From Chloroflexota bacterium (GTDB lineage: Bacteria; Chloroflexota; Anaerolineae; Aggregatilineales; Phototrophicaceae): 64,000 bases of DNA. Below are positions 8,389 to 16,694 of this stretch, one piece after another. Under the pieces are notes generated by a model. The model did no database searches and was not told the origin of the DNA. It saw nothing but the letters and a program-made list of their open reading frames with translations. How positions within the stretch are numbered: position 1 is the first letter of the stretch; each line of letters starts with the position of its first letter. A program made the position numbers and the translations under genes. The DNA lies in contig WTGN01000081.1 of assembly GCA_011523545.1 (NCBI GenBank), positions 31,107-95,106 on the forward strand, in the 5' to 3' direction.

Positions 8389-10107
8389 CTAAAACTTCGG
8401 CTGCCAGACCGGGCCGGCCGGATCCTTCCCCCGCAGAAAATCGAAATCACAGCCCAGCGGCGCCTGGTTGACGCTGCGCAGGTAGAGTTGGCCGTAACCG
8501 CGTGTGTAAGCCGGCGGCGGCGCTGACCACACCGCGCGGCGTTCCGCTAGCTCCGCATCACTCACATGCAGCTGCAAGCGGCGCTCGGCCACGTTCAGCT
8601 CGATTTCATCGCCATCGCGCACTAGGGCGAGCGGTCCGCCGATGGCCGTTTCCGGCGCGACATGCAGCACGATCGTGCCATAGGAGGTGCCGCTCATGCG
8701 GGCGTCGGAGATGCGCACCATATCGCGCAGACCTTGTTTCAGCAGCTTGCGCGGGATGGGCAGGTTGCCGATTTCGGGCATGCCGGGGCCGCCGATGGGC
8801 CCGGCGTTCTGCAGCACGAGCACATGGTCAGGCGTCACGTCGAGCGCGGGGTCGTGGATGCGCGCCTTGACATCGTCAGCATCTTTGAAGACGAGGGCGG
8901 GGCCGCGGTGCTGGCAGAGCGCGGGACTGGCGGCGGCGTGTTTGATGACCGCGCCATCGGGCGCCAGGTTGCCACGCAGGATGCTCAAGCCGCCCTCTGG
9001 CGCGAGCGGGTCGTCCAGCGGGCGAATGATATCGCGATTGCTGACTTCGGCATCGGCGACATTTTCCGCCAGCGACCGCCCGGTCACGGTGAGCGCGTCG
9101 CCATGTAGCAGGGGCAGAAGCTCCTTCAGCACAGCCGGGATGCCGCCAGCATAGAAGAGGTCTTCCATCTGATAGTCGCCGCTGGGGCGCATATTGGCGA
9201 TGAGCGGCGTACGGCGGCTGATCTCATCAAAGCGCGCCAGCGGCAGGTCGACGCCGACGCGGCCGGCGATGGCGGGCAGGTGGACGATGGCGTTGGTGCT
9301 GCCGCCGACGGCGTGGAGCAGGGTGATGGCGTTGTCGAAGGCTTCGGCGGTCAAGATCTGCGACGGTCGGATGTCGCGCTCGACTAGTTGGACGATTTGG
9401 CGGCCGGCCGCCTGCGCCAGCTGGGTACGGCGCGAGTCGCTCGCCGGTATGGCGCCGTTGCCCGGCAGGGCCACGCCCAGCGCTTCCATCAGCGAGTTCA
9501 TGGTCGAGGCGGTGCCCATGACCATGCAGTGGCCGGCGCTGCGCACCAGGTTAGCTTCGACCGCCTTGTAGGTCTCGGCGTTGATCGCCCCCGCTTCGTA
9601 CTCGGCGGTGTAGCGGCGGCAATCGGTGCAGGCGCCCAGGATCTCGCCCTGATAATGGCCATTGAGCATCGGCCCGCCGCTGACCATGATGGCCGGCAGG
9701 TCGGCGCTGGCGGCGCCCATGAGCGCGGCGGGGGTGGTCTTGTCGCAATTAGTCAGCAGGACAACGCCGCTTAGCGGATTGCCGCGGATCATCTCTTCGG
9801 TGTCCATGGCGGCCAGGTTTCGGCAGAGCATGGATGTCGGGCTGAGGTAGATCTCGCCGAGGGAGATGGTCGGGAATTCGAGTGGGAAGCCGCCGGCCTG
9901 CAGCACGCCGCGTTTGACCGCTTCACTCAGGGCGCGCAGGTGGCTGTTGCAGTGGTTGAGCTCGCTGAAGGTGTTGCAGATGCCGATGAGCGGGCGGGCC
10001 ATGTCGGCGGGTTCGTAGCCACTGGCGGTGGTGAAGGCGCGGCGCGTGAGCCCCGCGACGCCCTCGGCGCGGAAGAAGTCTTGCGAGCGGGAGGCGGTTT
10101 TGGACAT
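8389..10107 (-). CDS. IlvD/Edd-family dehydratase, probably sugar-acid type
   Basis: Fe-S dehydratase of the dihydroxyacid/6-phosphogluconate dehydratase superfamily, 572 residues. Cluster cysteines are visible in TNCDKTTPAALMG and SAGHCMVMGTASTMNS. The C-terminal GYGQLYLRSVNQAPLGCDFD resembles the tail of sugar-acid dehydratases (L-arabonate/D-xylonate/D-fuconate type) rather than biosynthetic IlvD, so removal of water from an aldonic acid is likelier than branched amino acid synthesis. I start at MSKTASRS (10107); the longer frame to 10221 would translate a dispersed CACAGAGG repeat. Exact substrate unresolved. Confidence 0.85.
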   Translation of the reverse strand: MSKTASRSQDFFRAEGVAGLTRRAFTTASGYEPADMARPLIGICNTFSELNHCNSHLRALSEAVKRGVLQAGGFPLEFPTISLGEIYLSPTSMLCRNLAAMDTEEMIRGNPLSGVVLLTNCDKTTPAALMGAASADLPAIMVSGGPMLNGHYQGEILGACTDCRRYTAEYEAGAINAETYKAVEANLVRSAGHCMVMGTASTMNSLMEALGVALPGNGAIPASDSRRTQLAQAAGRQIVQLVERDIRPSQILTAEAFDNAITLLHAVGGSTNAIVHLPAIAGRVGVDLPLARFDEISRRTPLIANMRPSGDYQMEDLFYAGGIPAVLKELLPLLHGDALTVTGRSLAENVADAEVSNRDIIRPLDDPLAPEGGLSILRGNLAPDGAVIKHAAASPALCQHRGPALVFKDADDVKARIHDPALDVTPDHVLVLQNAGPIGGPGMPEIGNLPIPRKLLKQGLRDMVRISDARMSGTSYGTIVLHVAPETAIGGPLALVRDGDEIELNVAERRLQLHVSDAELAERRAVWSAPPPAYTRGYGQLYLRSVNQAPLGCDFDFLRGKDPAGPVWQPKF

Positions 10108-10127
10108 GGGCTTGGCCTTTATCTTTT

Positions 10128-10156
10128 TCGCCACAGAGACACAGAGGCACAGAGGT
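10128..10156. repeat. CACAGAGG-type dispersed repeat
   Basis: CCACAGAGACACAGAGGCAC lies just upstream of the dehydratase. A second short copy is at 10441, and reverse-oriented copies (TTCCTCTGTGGTGAA) are at ~15370 and ~21071. Confidence 0.6.
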
Positions 10157-10211
10157 ATTTTGACCGGATTCGATTGCGCCATTATACTGAATGCGAGCGC
10201 GAGGAGGGGGC

Positions 10212-10424
10212 TTGGCGACAAGTGACATTGGTTTGAAGCGGATTGAAAAAGAATATCAGAGCGTGCGCGACGGGCAAGACGATATCCTCGACCGGATCGA
10301 CACCTACGAAGCGGCGCTGCTGGGGCTGACGCAGGCGGTCGCGGAATTGAATGAAAAGGTGGACAGGCTCATGGCGCACCTGGACGTGCCGCCCAAGCTG
10401 CCGGCGGGCTTCGTCAGGGAGTGA
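10212..10424 (+). CDS. Small coiled-coil protein
   Basis: A 70-residue, mostly helical protein with heptad-like spacing (LKRIEKEYQSV, ILDRIDTYEAALLGLTQAV, LNEKVDRLMAHL). I choose TTG 10212 because the strong AGGAGGGGG purine run ends just before it; the ATG at 10191 would place that site inside the gene. No family recognised. It is divergent from the dehydratase. Small proteins of this style are often oligomerisation or regulatory partners, but nothing here shows a role. Confidence 0.6.
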   Translation: MATSDIGLKRIEKEYQSVRDGQDDILDRIDTYEAALLGLTQAVAELNEKVDRLMAHLDVPPKLPAGFVRE

Positions 10425-10557
10425 GGTGGCGGGGGATTTTGCCACAGAGGCGCGGAGGGCACAGACGTTTGTCGGTTCAGATACAAGTTAGACTGACTAT
10501 GGAATAGATGTTAACATTGAGATGAATTTACCGACTGCCGCCATGCGGATTGCATGA

Positions 10558-11082
10558 ATGCCTATACCTCCAAACCTTGTCAAACAGGAGTTGCACTTCG
10601 CCTATTTCCGTGCTGTTGTAGCCGATGCCGGGGCAACCGCCGCCCCGCCCACGCCAGACATCGGCATAGACTTTGTCGTGTCAGGCGCTCGAATTCGTAA
10701 CGAAACCAAATTTGCACCTACTGGGCTTTCATTCTTATGTCAACTCAAGTCGACCACTGACTGGAAGATTAGCGGCGATCACGTCGTCTATGTAGTAGAT
10801 GCAGATGCGTACAACAAGCTGGCTGAATTGAAGAAAGGTCTAGGAATTCTCATATTATACGCACTTCCGACGGACGGGACGGAGCCACTCTCGGTCACGG
10901 AGGAGATGTTGCGACTTCGCAAATGCTGCTATTGGTACCGTATACCGCGCGCACCTACAACCAAAACTAGTTCAAAGACCATTTACATCCCTAGATCACA
11001 AGTGTTTGACCGCCACGCCGTAACTCACTTGCTGGATACCGATAGACTTGACGCATATAGTGGACAGGTAGAAGCAAAATGA
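10558..11082 (+). CDS. DUF4365-like protein (putative PD-(D/E)XK fold)
   Basis: A 174-residue protein resembling DUF4365: an N-terminal helix (LVKQELHFAYFRAVVADAG), then PDIGIDFVVSGARI and the strand FLCQLKSTTDW. The spacing GID...QLK recalls the catalytic core of restriction-like nucleases, but activity is an inference. Base composition is lower in GC than the neighbours. The next gene overlaps its stop by 4 bases (ATGA), so the two are translationally coupled. The start is ATG 10558 because upstream ATGs are out of frame or soon hit stops. No clear ribosome-binding site. Confidence 0.75.
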   Translation: MPIPPNLVKQELHFAYFRAVVADAGATAAPPTPDIGIDFVVSGARIRNETKFAPTGLSFLCQLKSTTDWKISGDHVVYVVDADAYNKLAELKKGLGILILYALPTDGTEPLSVTEEMLRLRKCCYWYRIPRAPTTKTSSKTIYIPRSQVFDRHAVTHLLDTDRLDAYSGQVEAK

Positions 11083-12200
11083 ATGCCGCTTTGTATGCGC
11101 TACCGACCGACCATATCAAATCCTACCTTCTACGTTCTGGTTGGCAAATTGTCAACAGAAACGAACGTTGCTACGTTTTTGAAGGCTATGAAGACGCTAA
11201 TGGTCAACCATTTGAAATTGTCTTGCCAGTAAACGAAGACGCCCCTGATTATCCCGTATATGTTGAGCATTCTGTACGCATCTTGTCGGCGTTGACAGAC
11301 CAGTCTCTTGAATCGGTTGCCAATAACTTGATTCTATTTGATCGTGACATCCTGACGATAGAAGTCGATTCAAGATCCGTAGACAATGCCGCCATGCAGA
11401 TGCCCCCGATCAAACGACTCATAGGCCATTCGGCTAACATGGAACGTAGCCTTAAGCCGTATTTCAATCAGTATTACTTAGAAGCCAGAAAAATGCTCAA
11501 GCACTTTGAAATACATCAGCGGGATAATGGAAGCGTAAGCTATCATGTTGAATCACAAGTCGGAGAAATAGAACCATATCAAAAGCTGCTGTTCCGCGAC
11601 CCTGAAGATCCTGGGGAAAAGTTTCCGCTGCAAAGGCGTGTCATGGAGCGTATCGCAACTGGCCTAATAGATCTGGAGAATTCAGTAAGGGACCAAGACC
11701 CACATGCACTTATTGAGGGTATCGCGGACGGTTTCAACGCCAACATGTGTAATGCTATGTTGGAAATCTCAAAGTACTCACCTAGCCCGGTTCAATACAA
11801 TATAGACTGGTCAAGAAAACTACCCGCCCCACAAGGAGTAAGAGACGCGAGAAACGTTCTTGTTGAGCGTCCGCATCTCGAATACTTGAAGAGTGCCTGC
11901 GACAAGCTGAAACAGCGAAAGCCACGGTTTCAAAGGATTGAGGGGCGTGTTATAGGATTGAGCTCTAAAGTTGACCCGCAGAGCGACGACGCTGAAAAAA
12001 ATGAGCGTTCAATAGTAGTTTTAAGGACCGATCGTAGGGGATCAGGTCGAAAGCTTTGGATCAATCTCGGTAAAGACGACTACATAACTGCGCATAAGGC
12101 TCACCTAGACTGGGCAACAGTCTCGGTCGAAGGTACTGCCATTAATCGACGCGCTGGCTGGCAACTAGCCGACCCGCAGGAATTCAAAATCCTTCGATAG
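11079..12200 (+). CDS. Unknown protein, partner of the DUF4365-like gene
   Basis: A 373-residue soluble protein without signal peptide or membrane helix. I do not recognise a family. Visible parts are an N-terminal mixed region with RSGWQIVNRNERCYVFEG, a hydrophilic middle (residues ~120-270) and a C-terminal strand-rich part (GRVIGLSSKV, SIVVLRTDRRGSGRKLWINLG, VSVEGTAINRRAGWQL) that looks like a small beta-barrel, possibly OB-like. It starts inside the stop codon of the upstream gene and shares its lower GC. The pair looks like an acquired two-gene cassette; sensing or defence is possible but unproven. Confidence 0.75.
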   Translation: MNAALYALPTDHIKSYLLRSGWQIVNRNERCYVFEGYEDANGQPFEIVLPVNEDAPDYPVYVEHSVRILSALTDQSLESVANNLILFDRDILTIEVDSRSVDNAAMQMPPIKRLIGHSANMERSLKPYFNQYYLEARKMLKHFEIHQRDNGSVSYHVESQVGEIEPYQKLLFRDPEDPGEKFPLQRRVMERIATGLIDLENSVRDQDPHALIEGIADGFNANMCNAMLEISKYSPSPVQYNIDWSRKLPAPQGVRDARNVLVERPHLEYLKSACDKLKQRKPRFQRIEGRVIGLSSKVDPQSDDAEKNERSIVVLRTDRRGSGRKLWINLGKDDYITAHKAHLDWATVSVEGTAINRRAGWQLADPQEFKILR

Positions 12201-12222
12201 CAATGGCGCAAGAGCTTCACCC

Positions 12223-13356
12223 TCACCCACCCAACTTATCAAACGCAGCCCGCCGAGCCTGCGCAGCCGCCAGCTGCTGAGCTTGCAGCTTGCGCGTCAA
12301 CGCCGCCAAGTCATCCGCAAGCGGCATCAGGTCGATGCGGTTGGCTGAATTGATGGTCTCCACCCATTCGGCGCGCAGGGCGTCGATGCCATGCAGGGCG
12401 CCGGCGATCGCCCCGCCCATTCCAGCAATGGAATCGTTGTCGCGGCCGTAGTTGGTCGCGCCCATGATGGTGCCTTCGAAGTCGCTGCCGGTGACGACCA
12501 GGAAGCCGAGGGCGACCGGCACTTCTTCGATGCTGTGGGAGCGGCTGGGCGTCCAATCGTCGCTGGCGTTGCCGCGTTCGCTCTTGGCGTCATCGGGCGA
12601 GGTGTCGAACTCGCGCATGACATCGCGCAGGGGGGCGATGGCTTCCTTCCAGTCGGTCAGGGTGCTGGCTTTGTCGGCGATGGCGGCGATGCAATCGGCG
12701 GTGCCTTCTTTGGCGACGCTGAGGGCGGCGTCGATGATGGAGCTGACCGACGCGTCGGGCTTGAAGGCTTCGGCGACGCAGGCTGCCTGGACGGCGGCCG
12801 CTTCCAGCCCGAAGCTGACCTGGTGCGGGCTGAGCACATCGACCGCTTCCCGATAGGCGCCGAGTGGATCGCAGGCGTTGATGATGCCGATGGGCGCGGC
12901 GTACATGGCGGCGCCGCAGTTGACCATGTTGCCGACGCCGGCGTATCGCGGGTCGGCATTGGCCAGCCACCGTATGAAGAGCCATTTTTCGGGATAGAAC
13001 AGTCGCTCGGCCAGCGGCATCTCCCGCCCGCGATCGGGGATCCAGCGGCTCTCATAGCCGATCATGGGGCCGATGCGGCGGAAATATTCGTGGGCGTCGA
13101 GGTGGTCGCCATGTTCGATGTAGCAGCGGCTGAGCAACTGCACCATGTGGCTGTCGTCGGTGTAACGGCCATCGCCGCGGCCGCTGCTGTCGTTGGGCGC
13201 GTCCCAGGCTTCGACCAGGTCGGTGATGTAGCCGTAGCGCGCGCGAATCTCGGCGGGCATGCGCCACTCGGCGACGCCGCCCATGGCATCGCCAATCGCG
13301 CCGCCGTAGAGGCAACCTTGCACTTTTTTCAGAAGGAGATCGGGTTTATCGGTCAT
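12223..13356 (-). CDS. ADP-ribosylglycohydrolase-family protein
   Basis: Hydrolase of the ADP-ribosyl-[dinitrogen reductase] glycohydrolase/ARH family, 377 residues, binding two Mg ions. The N-terminus has GCLYGGAIGDAMGG, metal ligands are in GRYTDDSHMV near residue 72, and the second metal motif is NYGRDNDSIAGMGGAIAGALHG near 310. ATG 13356 follows AAGGAG; a longer frame adds eight residues without support. Family members remove ADP-ribose from proteins or act on other N- and O-glycosidic substrates, and many bacterial copies sit in nucleoside or sugar loci. Target unknown. It converges on the DUF4365 cassette. Confidence 0.88.
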   Translation of the reverse strand: MTDKPDLLLKKVQGCLYGGAIGDAMGGVAEWRMPAEIRARYGYITDLVEAWDAPNDSSGRGDGRYTDDSHMVQLLSRCYIEHGDHLDAHEYFRRIGPMIGYESRWIPDRGREMPLAERLFYPEKWLFIRWLANADPRYAGVGNMVNCGAAMYAAPIGIINACDPLGAYREAVDVLSPHQVSFGLEAAAVQAACVAEAFKPDASVSSIIDAALSVAKEGTADCIAAIADKASTLTDWKEAIAPLRDVMREFDTSPDDAKSERGNASDDWTPSRSHSIEEVPVALGFLVVTGSDFEGTIMGATNYGRDNDSIAGMGGAIAGALHGIDALRAEWVETINSANRIDLMPLADDLAALTRKLQAQQLAAAQARRAAFDKLGG

Positions 13357-13393
13357 CAGGTTTCGCTCCTTTTCACGCATCCCAGCAATAATT

Positions 13394-13466
13394 GTAGGGG
13401 CGACCTACCAGGTCGCCCGCCTACCAACCCGCTATTTTTTTCGGGCCATATGATATATCGCCCCTA
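13394..13466. repeat. Pair of REP-like palindromes in opposite orientation
   Basis: 13394-13419 reads GTAGGGGCGACC...GGTCGCCC and 13442-13466 reads CGGGC...GCCCCTAC. They lie between the propeller gene and the ADP-ribosylglycohydrolase gene. Confidence 0.75.
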
Positions 13467-13494
13467 CTTGACGGCGATTTTGCCAGCACCCTTT

Positions 13495-14580
13495 TCACAT
13501 AAAGCGCACGGAATAGACGACCGCCAGGTTGTTCGTCAGGCAGCGCCAGTTGTCGCCGCGGTCATCGGAGACATAGAAGTTGCCGGCGGTGGTGCCGAAG
13601 GCCAGGGTATCGCCGGATTTATCAAGCGCGTGGCGGAAGACGAGATCGTAGCAGTGCTGCTGGGGCAAGCCAGCGCGCAGGTCCTGCCAGGTTTCGCCGC
13701 CGTCTTCGGTCCGGCAGATGACCAGGGCGCGCTCGATCGGCACGCGATACTCGGCGCTGACCGCCGGCGCCACCCAGGCGACGCGCTCGTCCTGGTCGTC
13801 GACAGCCAGCGCAAAGCCGAAGCCGGCCGGTCCGCCATTTTTGTCCGAGATATCGTGCCACTGTTGGCCGCTGTCGTCGCTGCGGAAGATGCCGCAGTGG
13901 TTCTGCTGCCAGAGCACATCGGGATTCGACGGGCTGGCGAGGATGATGTGGGGGTCGTGGCCGTGCTCATGATGGGGATCGGGCAGATAATCGGCATAGA
14001 GCCCGCGGTTGCGCGCCGCCCAGCTTTCGCCGCCGTTCCGGCTGACATAGACGCCGCCGACGCTGATGCCGATGGTCAGGCTGCGGCTGTCGCGCGGGTC
14101 GACCTGGATAGCGACTGTGCCGGGATGATCGCGGCCGGCGCCGAACCAGTGCGTATTACTGGGGTGATGCCAAAGCGTCTCGACCAGTTGAAAGGAATCG
14201 CCGCCGTCATCGCTGGCGAAGAGGCCGCCGGGGTCGGTGCCGACATAGAGGCGGTTCGGTTCATCGACGCCGCCGGGCTCGATCAGCCAGATGTAGTTGG
14301 TTTTCGCGTCTATGCTGAAATCGGGCGGGCAGGCCGCGCCTTCGTAATATTTCGGCGCTTCGACTTCTTCCCAGCTCGCGCCCAGATCACGCGAGCGGTG
14401 CAGCTTGCCGCCCCAATGCCCATGATCGAGGCTGACCCAGAGGGTGTCGGTACGCGGATCGCGGAAGGCGTAGACGACCGGTATCGCTTCGAAATGGGCC
14501 GATTCGACTTGCCATTCGCCGCCATTGCGACTCATGATGAGCAAGCCCTTGCGTGTGCCGACGAGGAGTTTGTTGTGCAT
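13495..14580 (-). CDS. BNR/Asp-box beta-propeller protein (sialidase/VPS10-like)
   Basis: A 361-residue beta-propeller with repeated Asp-box-like turns: SRDLGASWEE, SDDGGDSFQLV, SRNGGESWAARN, SDDSGQQWHD, TEDGGETWQDL and SDDRGDNWRCL. There is no signal peptide (MHNKLLVGTRKGLLIM), so it is probably cytoplasmic. No catalytic sialidase residues can be assigned, so a glycosidase name would be unsafe. A MoaD/ThiS-like gene lies directly upstream in the same direction, suggesting an operon of two. Function unknown. Confidence 0.83.
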   Translation of the reverse strand: MHNKLLVGTRKGLLIMSRNGGEWQVESAHFEAIPVVYAFRDPRTDTLWVSLDHGHWGGKLHRSRDLGASWEEVEAPKYYEGAACPPDFSIDAKTNYIWLIEPGGVDEPNRLYVGTDPGGLFASDDGGDSFQLVETLWHHPSNTHWFGAGRDHPGTVAIQVDPRDSRSLTIGISVGGVYVSRNGGESWAARNRGLYADYLPDPHHEHGHDPHIILASPSNPDVLWQQNHCGIFRSDDSGQQWHDISDKNGGPAGFGFALAVDDQDERVAWVAPAVSAEYRVPIERALVICRTEDGGETWQDLRAGLPQQHCYDLVFRHALDKSGDTLAFGTTAGNFYVSDDRGDNWRCLTNNLAVVYSVRFM

Positions 14581-14583
14581 TTA

Positions 14584-14661
14584 ACCCCTCCCCCGGCCTT
14601 GGCCCCTCTCGGTCTCCCCGCTTAACGGGGAGAAGGTTTCCATTGCAATGGAGAGGGGTGA
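14584..14661. repeat. C-rich/G-rich dispersed hairpin element
   Basis: CCCCTCCCCC... pairs with ...GGAGAGGGGTGAC, with an inner hairpin TCTCCCCGCTTAACGGGGAGA. It fills most of the gap between the MoaD-like and propeller genes. Confidence 0.6.
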
Positions 14662-14705
14662 CTCTTTGATGCGGAAGGCAGTCGATTGAAGATTCGACAA
14701 TTGTG

Positions 14706-14978
14706 TTAGCCTCCTGATAAAGCCTGTACGATGAAGATTCGGGTATTGGCGGAGACGCGGTCGGTGAGCGCCACCTTATCGCGCAGGAGTTCATCGCCGA
14801 CGAAGATATTGACGTGTTTGCGCAGGGCGCCTTGTTCATCGATGATGTAATCGCCCAGCCCGCGCCAGCGCTCGTCTACCGCGGCGACGATCTCGGCGAC
14901 GGTGGCGGCTTCGATCTCGCAGGGGCAGAGGTCGGGGAAGAAGCGTTTGAGATTGGGTGTGAATTTCACCTGTGCCAT
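14706..14978 (-). CDS. MoaD/ThiS-family ubiquitin-like protein
   Basis: A 90-residue beta-grasp protein ending in the diagnostic di-glycine (QALSGG), which in MoaD/ThiS is adenylated and thiocarboxylated to carry sulfur. Other landmarks are TPNLKRFFP at the N-terminus, VAAVDERWRGLGDYIIDE and RKHVNIFVGDE. No moaE, thiG or E1-like gene is visible nearby, so this copy may serve another sulfur-transfer or conjugation role. It lies ~125 bases upstream of the propeller gene, in the same direction. Confidence 0.87.
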   Translation of the reverse strand: MAQVKFTPNLKRFFPDLCPCEIEAATVAEIVAAVDERWRGLGDYIIDEQGALRKHVNIFVGDELLRDKVALTDRVSANTRIFIVQALSGG

Positions 14979-15467
14979 GGCGCGCTCCCTTCGCTGCTGG
15001 GCATAGATTAGAACGGACGTGAGGCGGGGTTGTCAAGGATTTGTCATGGAGGCTGAAGGGGCGGCCAAGCGGGTCGCTCGTCGCAGTCAAAGCGATCAAG
15101 TGCGTAGTCGGGCGACTTGATAAGTCGCCCCTACAATGCTAGTCCGGTACCGAGCCATGACAACTCAGCGGCGACTAAAGGAAAAATCTGTAGGGGCGAG
15201 CCGGCGGCTCGCCCGTACACGCCATAAATTCATGACATGGCTTGCTGCCGTTCGACAGCGCAAGCGGGCGATTCAGCGCCGCGCGTAGACACGGCGGGGC
15301 AATCGTCCTTTCAGCGTCGCTTGTGGGAAAACAATACATCTCTCGGTGAACTCTGTGCGTTCCTCAGTTCCTCTGTGGTGAAACTATAGAATTCTGCTTC
15401 TAGTCGAACGGTCAGCATTGTACCAGCCACTACCGGACAGGCCTTACACGTTTCCCGCTGGGCGTGG
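14979..15467. other. Repeat-filled intergenic region
   Basis: 489 bases without a supported gene. It holds REP-like palindromes at 15109-15134 and 15190-15216 and a composite dispersed repeat from ~15237 to 15455. Confidence 0.75.
15237..15455. repeat. Composite dispersed repeat, copy A (~215 bp)
   Basis: Matches 20955-21162: shared blocks include TTCGACAGCG/CAAGCGGGCG, CAGCGTC, TTCCTCTGTGGTGAA and (A)CGGACA(G/A)GCC(T/C)TACA. In this copy the palindrome is interrupted at 15279-15297 by a 19-bp element beginning CCGCGCGTAGACAC. Confidence 0.65.
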
Positions 15468-16430
15468 TTATAGCTGGTAGCCGCGGCTGTAGAAGTCCTT
15501 GAGCAGCTCGCCCAGGTAGTCATGGAAGCGTTTCTTGGGATCAAATACATCCAGCGCTTGAATTTGCACCGTCTGACAGAACACCTCTTCTCTGAAACGC
15601 TCGAAGGCGGTGCCATAAGCCCAACCTTCCTTATCGCGGTAGATATGACAAGCCTCATGCACGAGCACGCCGGCCAGCCAGACTAGGGCGTCATCCAGAT
15701 TGGCGTTGTTGTGGAGATAAGCATGGTTTGGCGGCAAATGAAACACTCTCAAGTTTACATTGACGCCTGCGATGCCGCCGGGAACTTCGCTGATTGTTTT
15801 CAGTTCCTTGATCGTGTAGGCATACCAGGACAGCGCCCTGGACTTGAGCAGGTCAAGCGCGGCTTCGACCTGGGCGACAAACCGCGCACCGCCGATTATG
15901 CGCACATCGGGATGTTTGCATTGATTGCGCTGATAGGCGAGGTAACCGCGCTGCCAGTCTTGATCGCTCGCGCATCGCAAGGAGCCGAAACAGCAGTTGT
16001 CAACGCTGGGCGCGCTTTGGCTCGCGGATGATTTCGGGCTGGCCGGGATTGGCTGGACCGCGCATTGCTGGTTCTGGAAAGCCCAGTAGCCGCTTTCCCA
16101 TTCTTCCTGCGAGCTGCACTGGCGGTCCAGGAAGCAGCAATTGTCGATGTCGGCGCCGGCCGCGCGTTGGTCGCCATGTACGCGGCTGTGACGCACCCAG
16201 CTCGCCATCCACAATTCGCGCCCGTTTCTGTTGATCCTCAGCCAGCGCCCGCGTCGGCCGGTGACCTGGAGGACATCCCCAGCCGGCGCTGTTTCGACCC
16301 AGTCTTGATCCAGGCCCGGGCCGTTGCGCAAGTTGGTGTTGGCTTCGGTGCGAATGCTGTAATCCTGCGCCCAGGCCGGGTTGATGAGCAAGCACAGCGC
16401 TATCGCGACGGCGATCAACTTGGCTTTCAT
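15468..16430 (-). CDS. Secreted SH3b protein with HEXXH motif and duplicated Cys motif
   Basis: A 320-residue exported protein. Residues 1-22 are a signal peptide (MKAKLIAVAIALCLLINPAW, AQ). A bacterial SH3-type domain follows (~25-85: NLRNGPG, GRRGRWLRI, WMASWVR). Two copies of a short cysteine module come next at ~97-123 (DNCCF..QCSSQEEWESGY) and ~145-171 (DNCCF..RCASDQDWQRGY). The C-terminal part has VHEACHIYRDKEG, where H258-E-A-C-H262 fits an HEXXH zinc metallopeptidase site. The start at 16430 gives a clean signal sequence after AGAGG. Proteolysis is inferred; no family recognised. Confidence 0.72.
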   Translation of the reverse strand: MKAKLIAVAIALCLLINPAWAQDYSIRTEANTNLRNGPGLDQDWVETAPAGDVLQVTGRRGRWLRINRNGRELWMASWVRHSRVHGDQRAAGADIDNCCFLDRQCSSQEEWESGYWAFQNQQCAVQPIPASPKSSASQSAPSVDNCCFGSLRCASDQDWQRGYLAYQRNQCKHPDVRIIGGARFVAQVEAALDLLKSRALSWYAYTIKELKTISEVPGGIAGVNVNLRVFHLPPNHAYLHNNANLDDALVWLAGVLVHEACHIYRDKEGWAYGTAFERFREEVFCQTVQIQALDVFDPKKRFHDYLGELLKDFYSRGYQL

Positions 16431-16694
16431 CGTGTTGCCTCTGTTTGTCATAGCGCCAGTAATATAGCGCGGTGGCGGGCTGCAAGCAAAATGTGGGCGC
16501 TACGGGCGCGGTATTCTTCTTTACCTCCGAGGGCGCCGCGTTAAGCGAGTTAACCATAATCCACTCAATCGCTTCAATTTATGCACAATACATGAATTTG
16601 TCTCAGTTTTTTCGTAAGATGTGTCTAAAGCATGTCGTCTTAGTGCAGGCTAACCAAGCTGACTTCGTAATCGAGCTACTGAAAGCGAGCTGAA

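Noticed and set aside
12391..14625. 744-codon plus-strand open frame
   Set aside because: It lies opposite the ADP-ribosylglycohydrolase and propeller genes, which have clear family motifs. It is a GC-driven antisense shadow with low-complexity A/G/V/D translation.
16472..16693. 73-codon plus frame ending just before the secreted Cys-motif gene
   Set aside because: Its start overlaps the 5' end of the divergent gene region, it has no ribosome-binding site and no recognisable feature.
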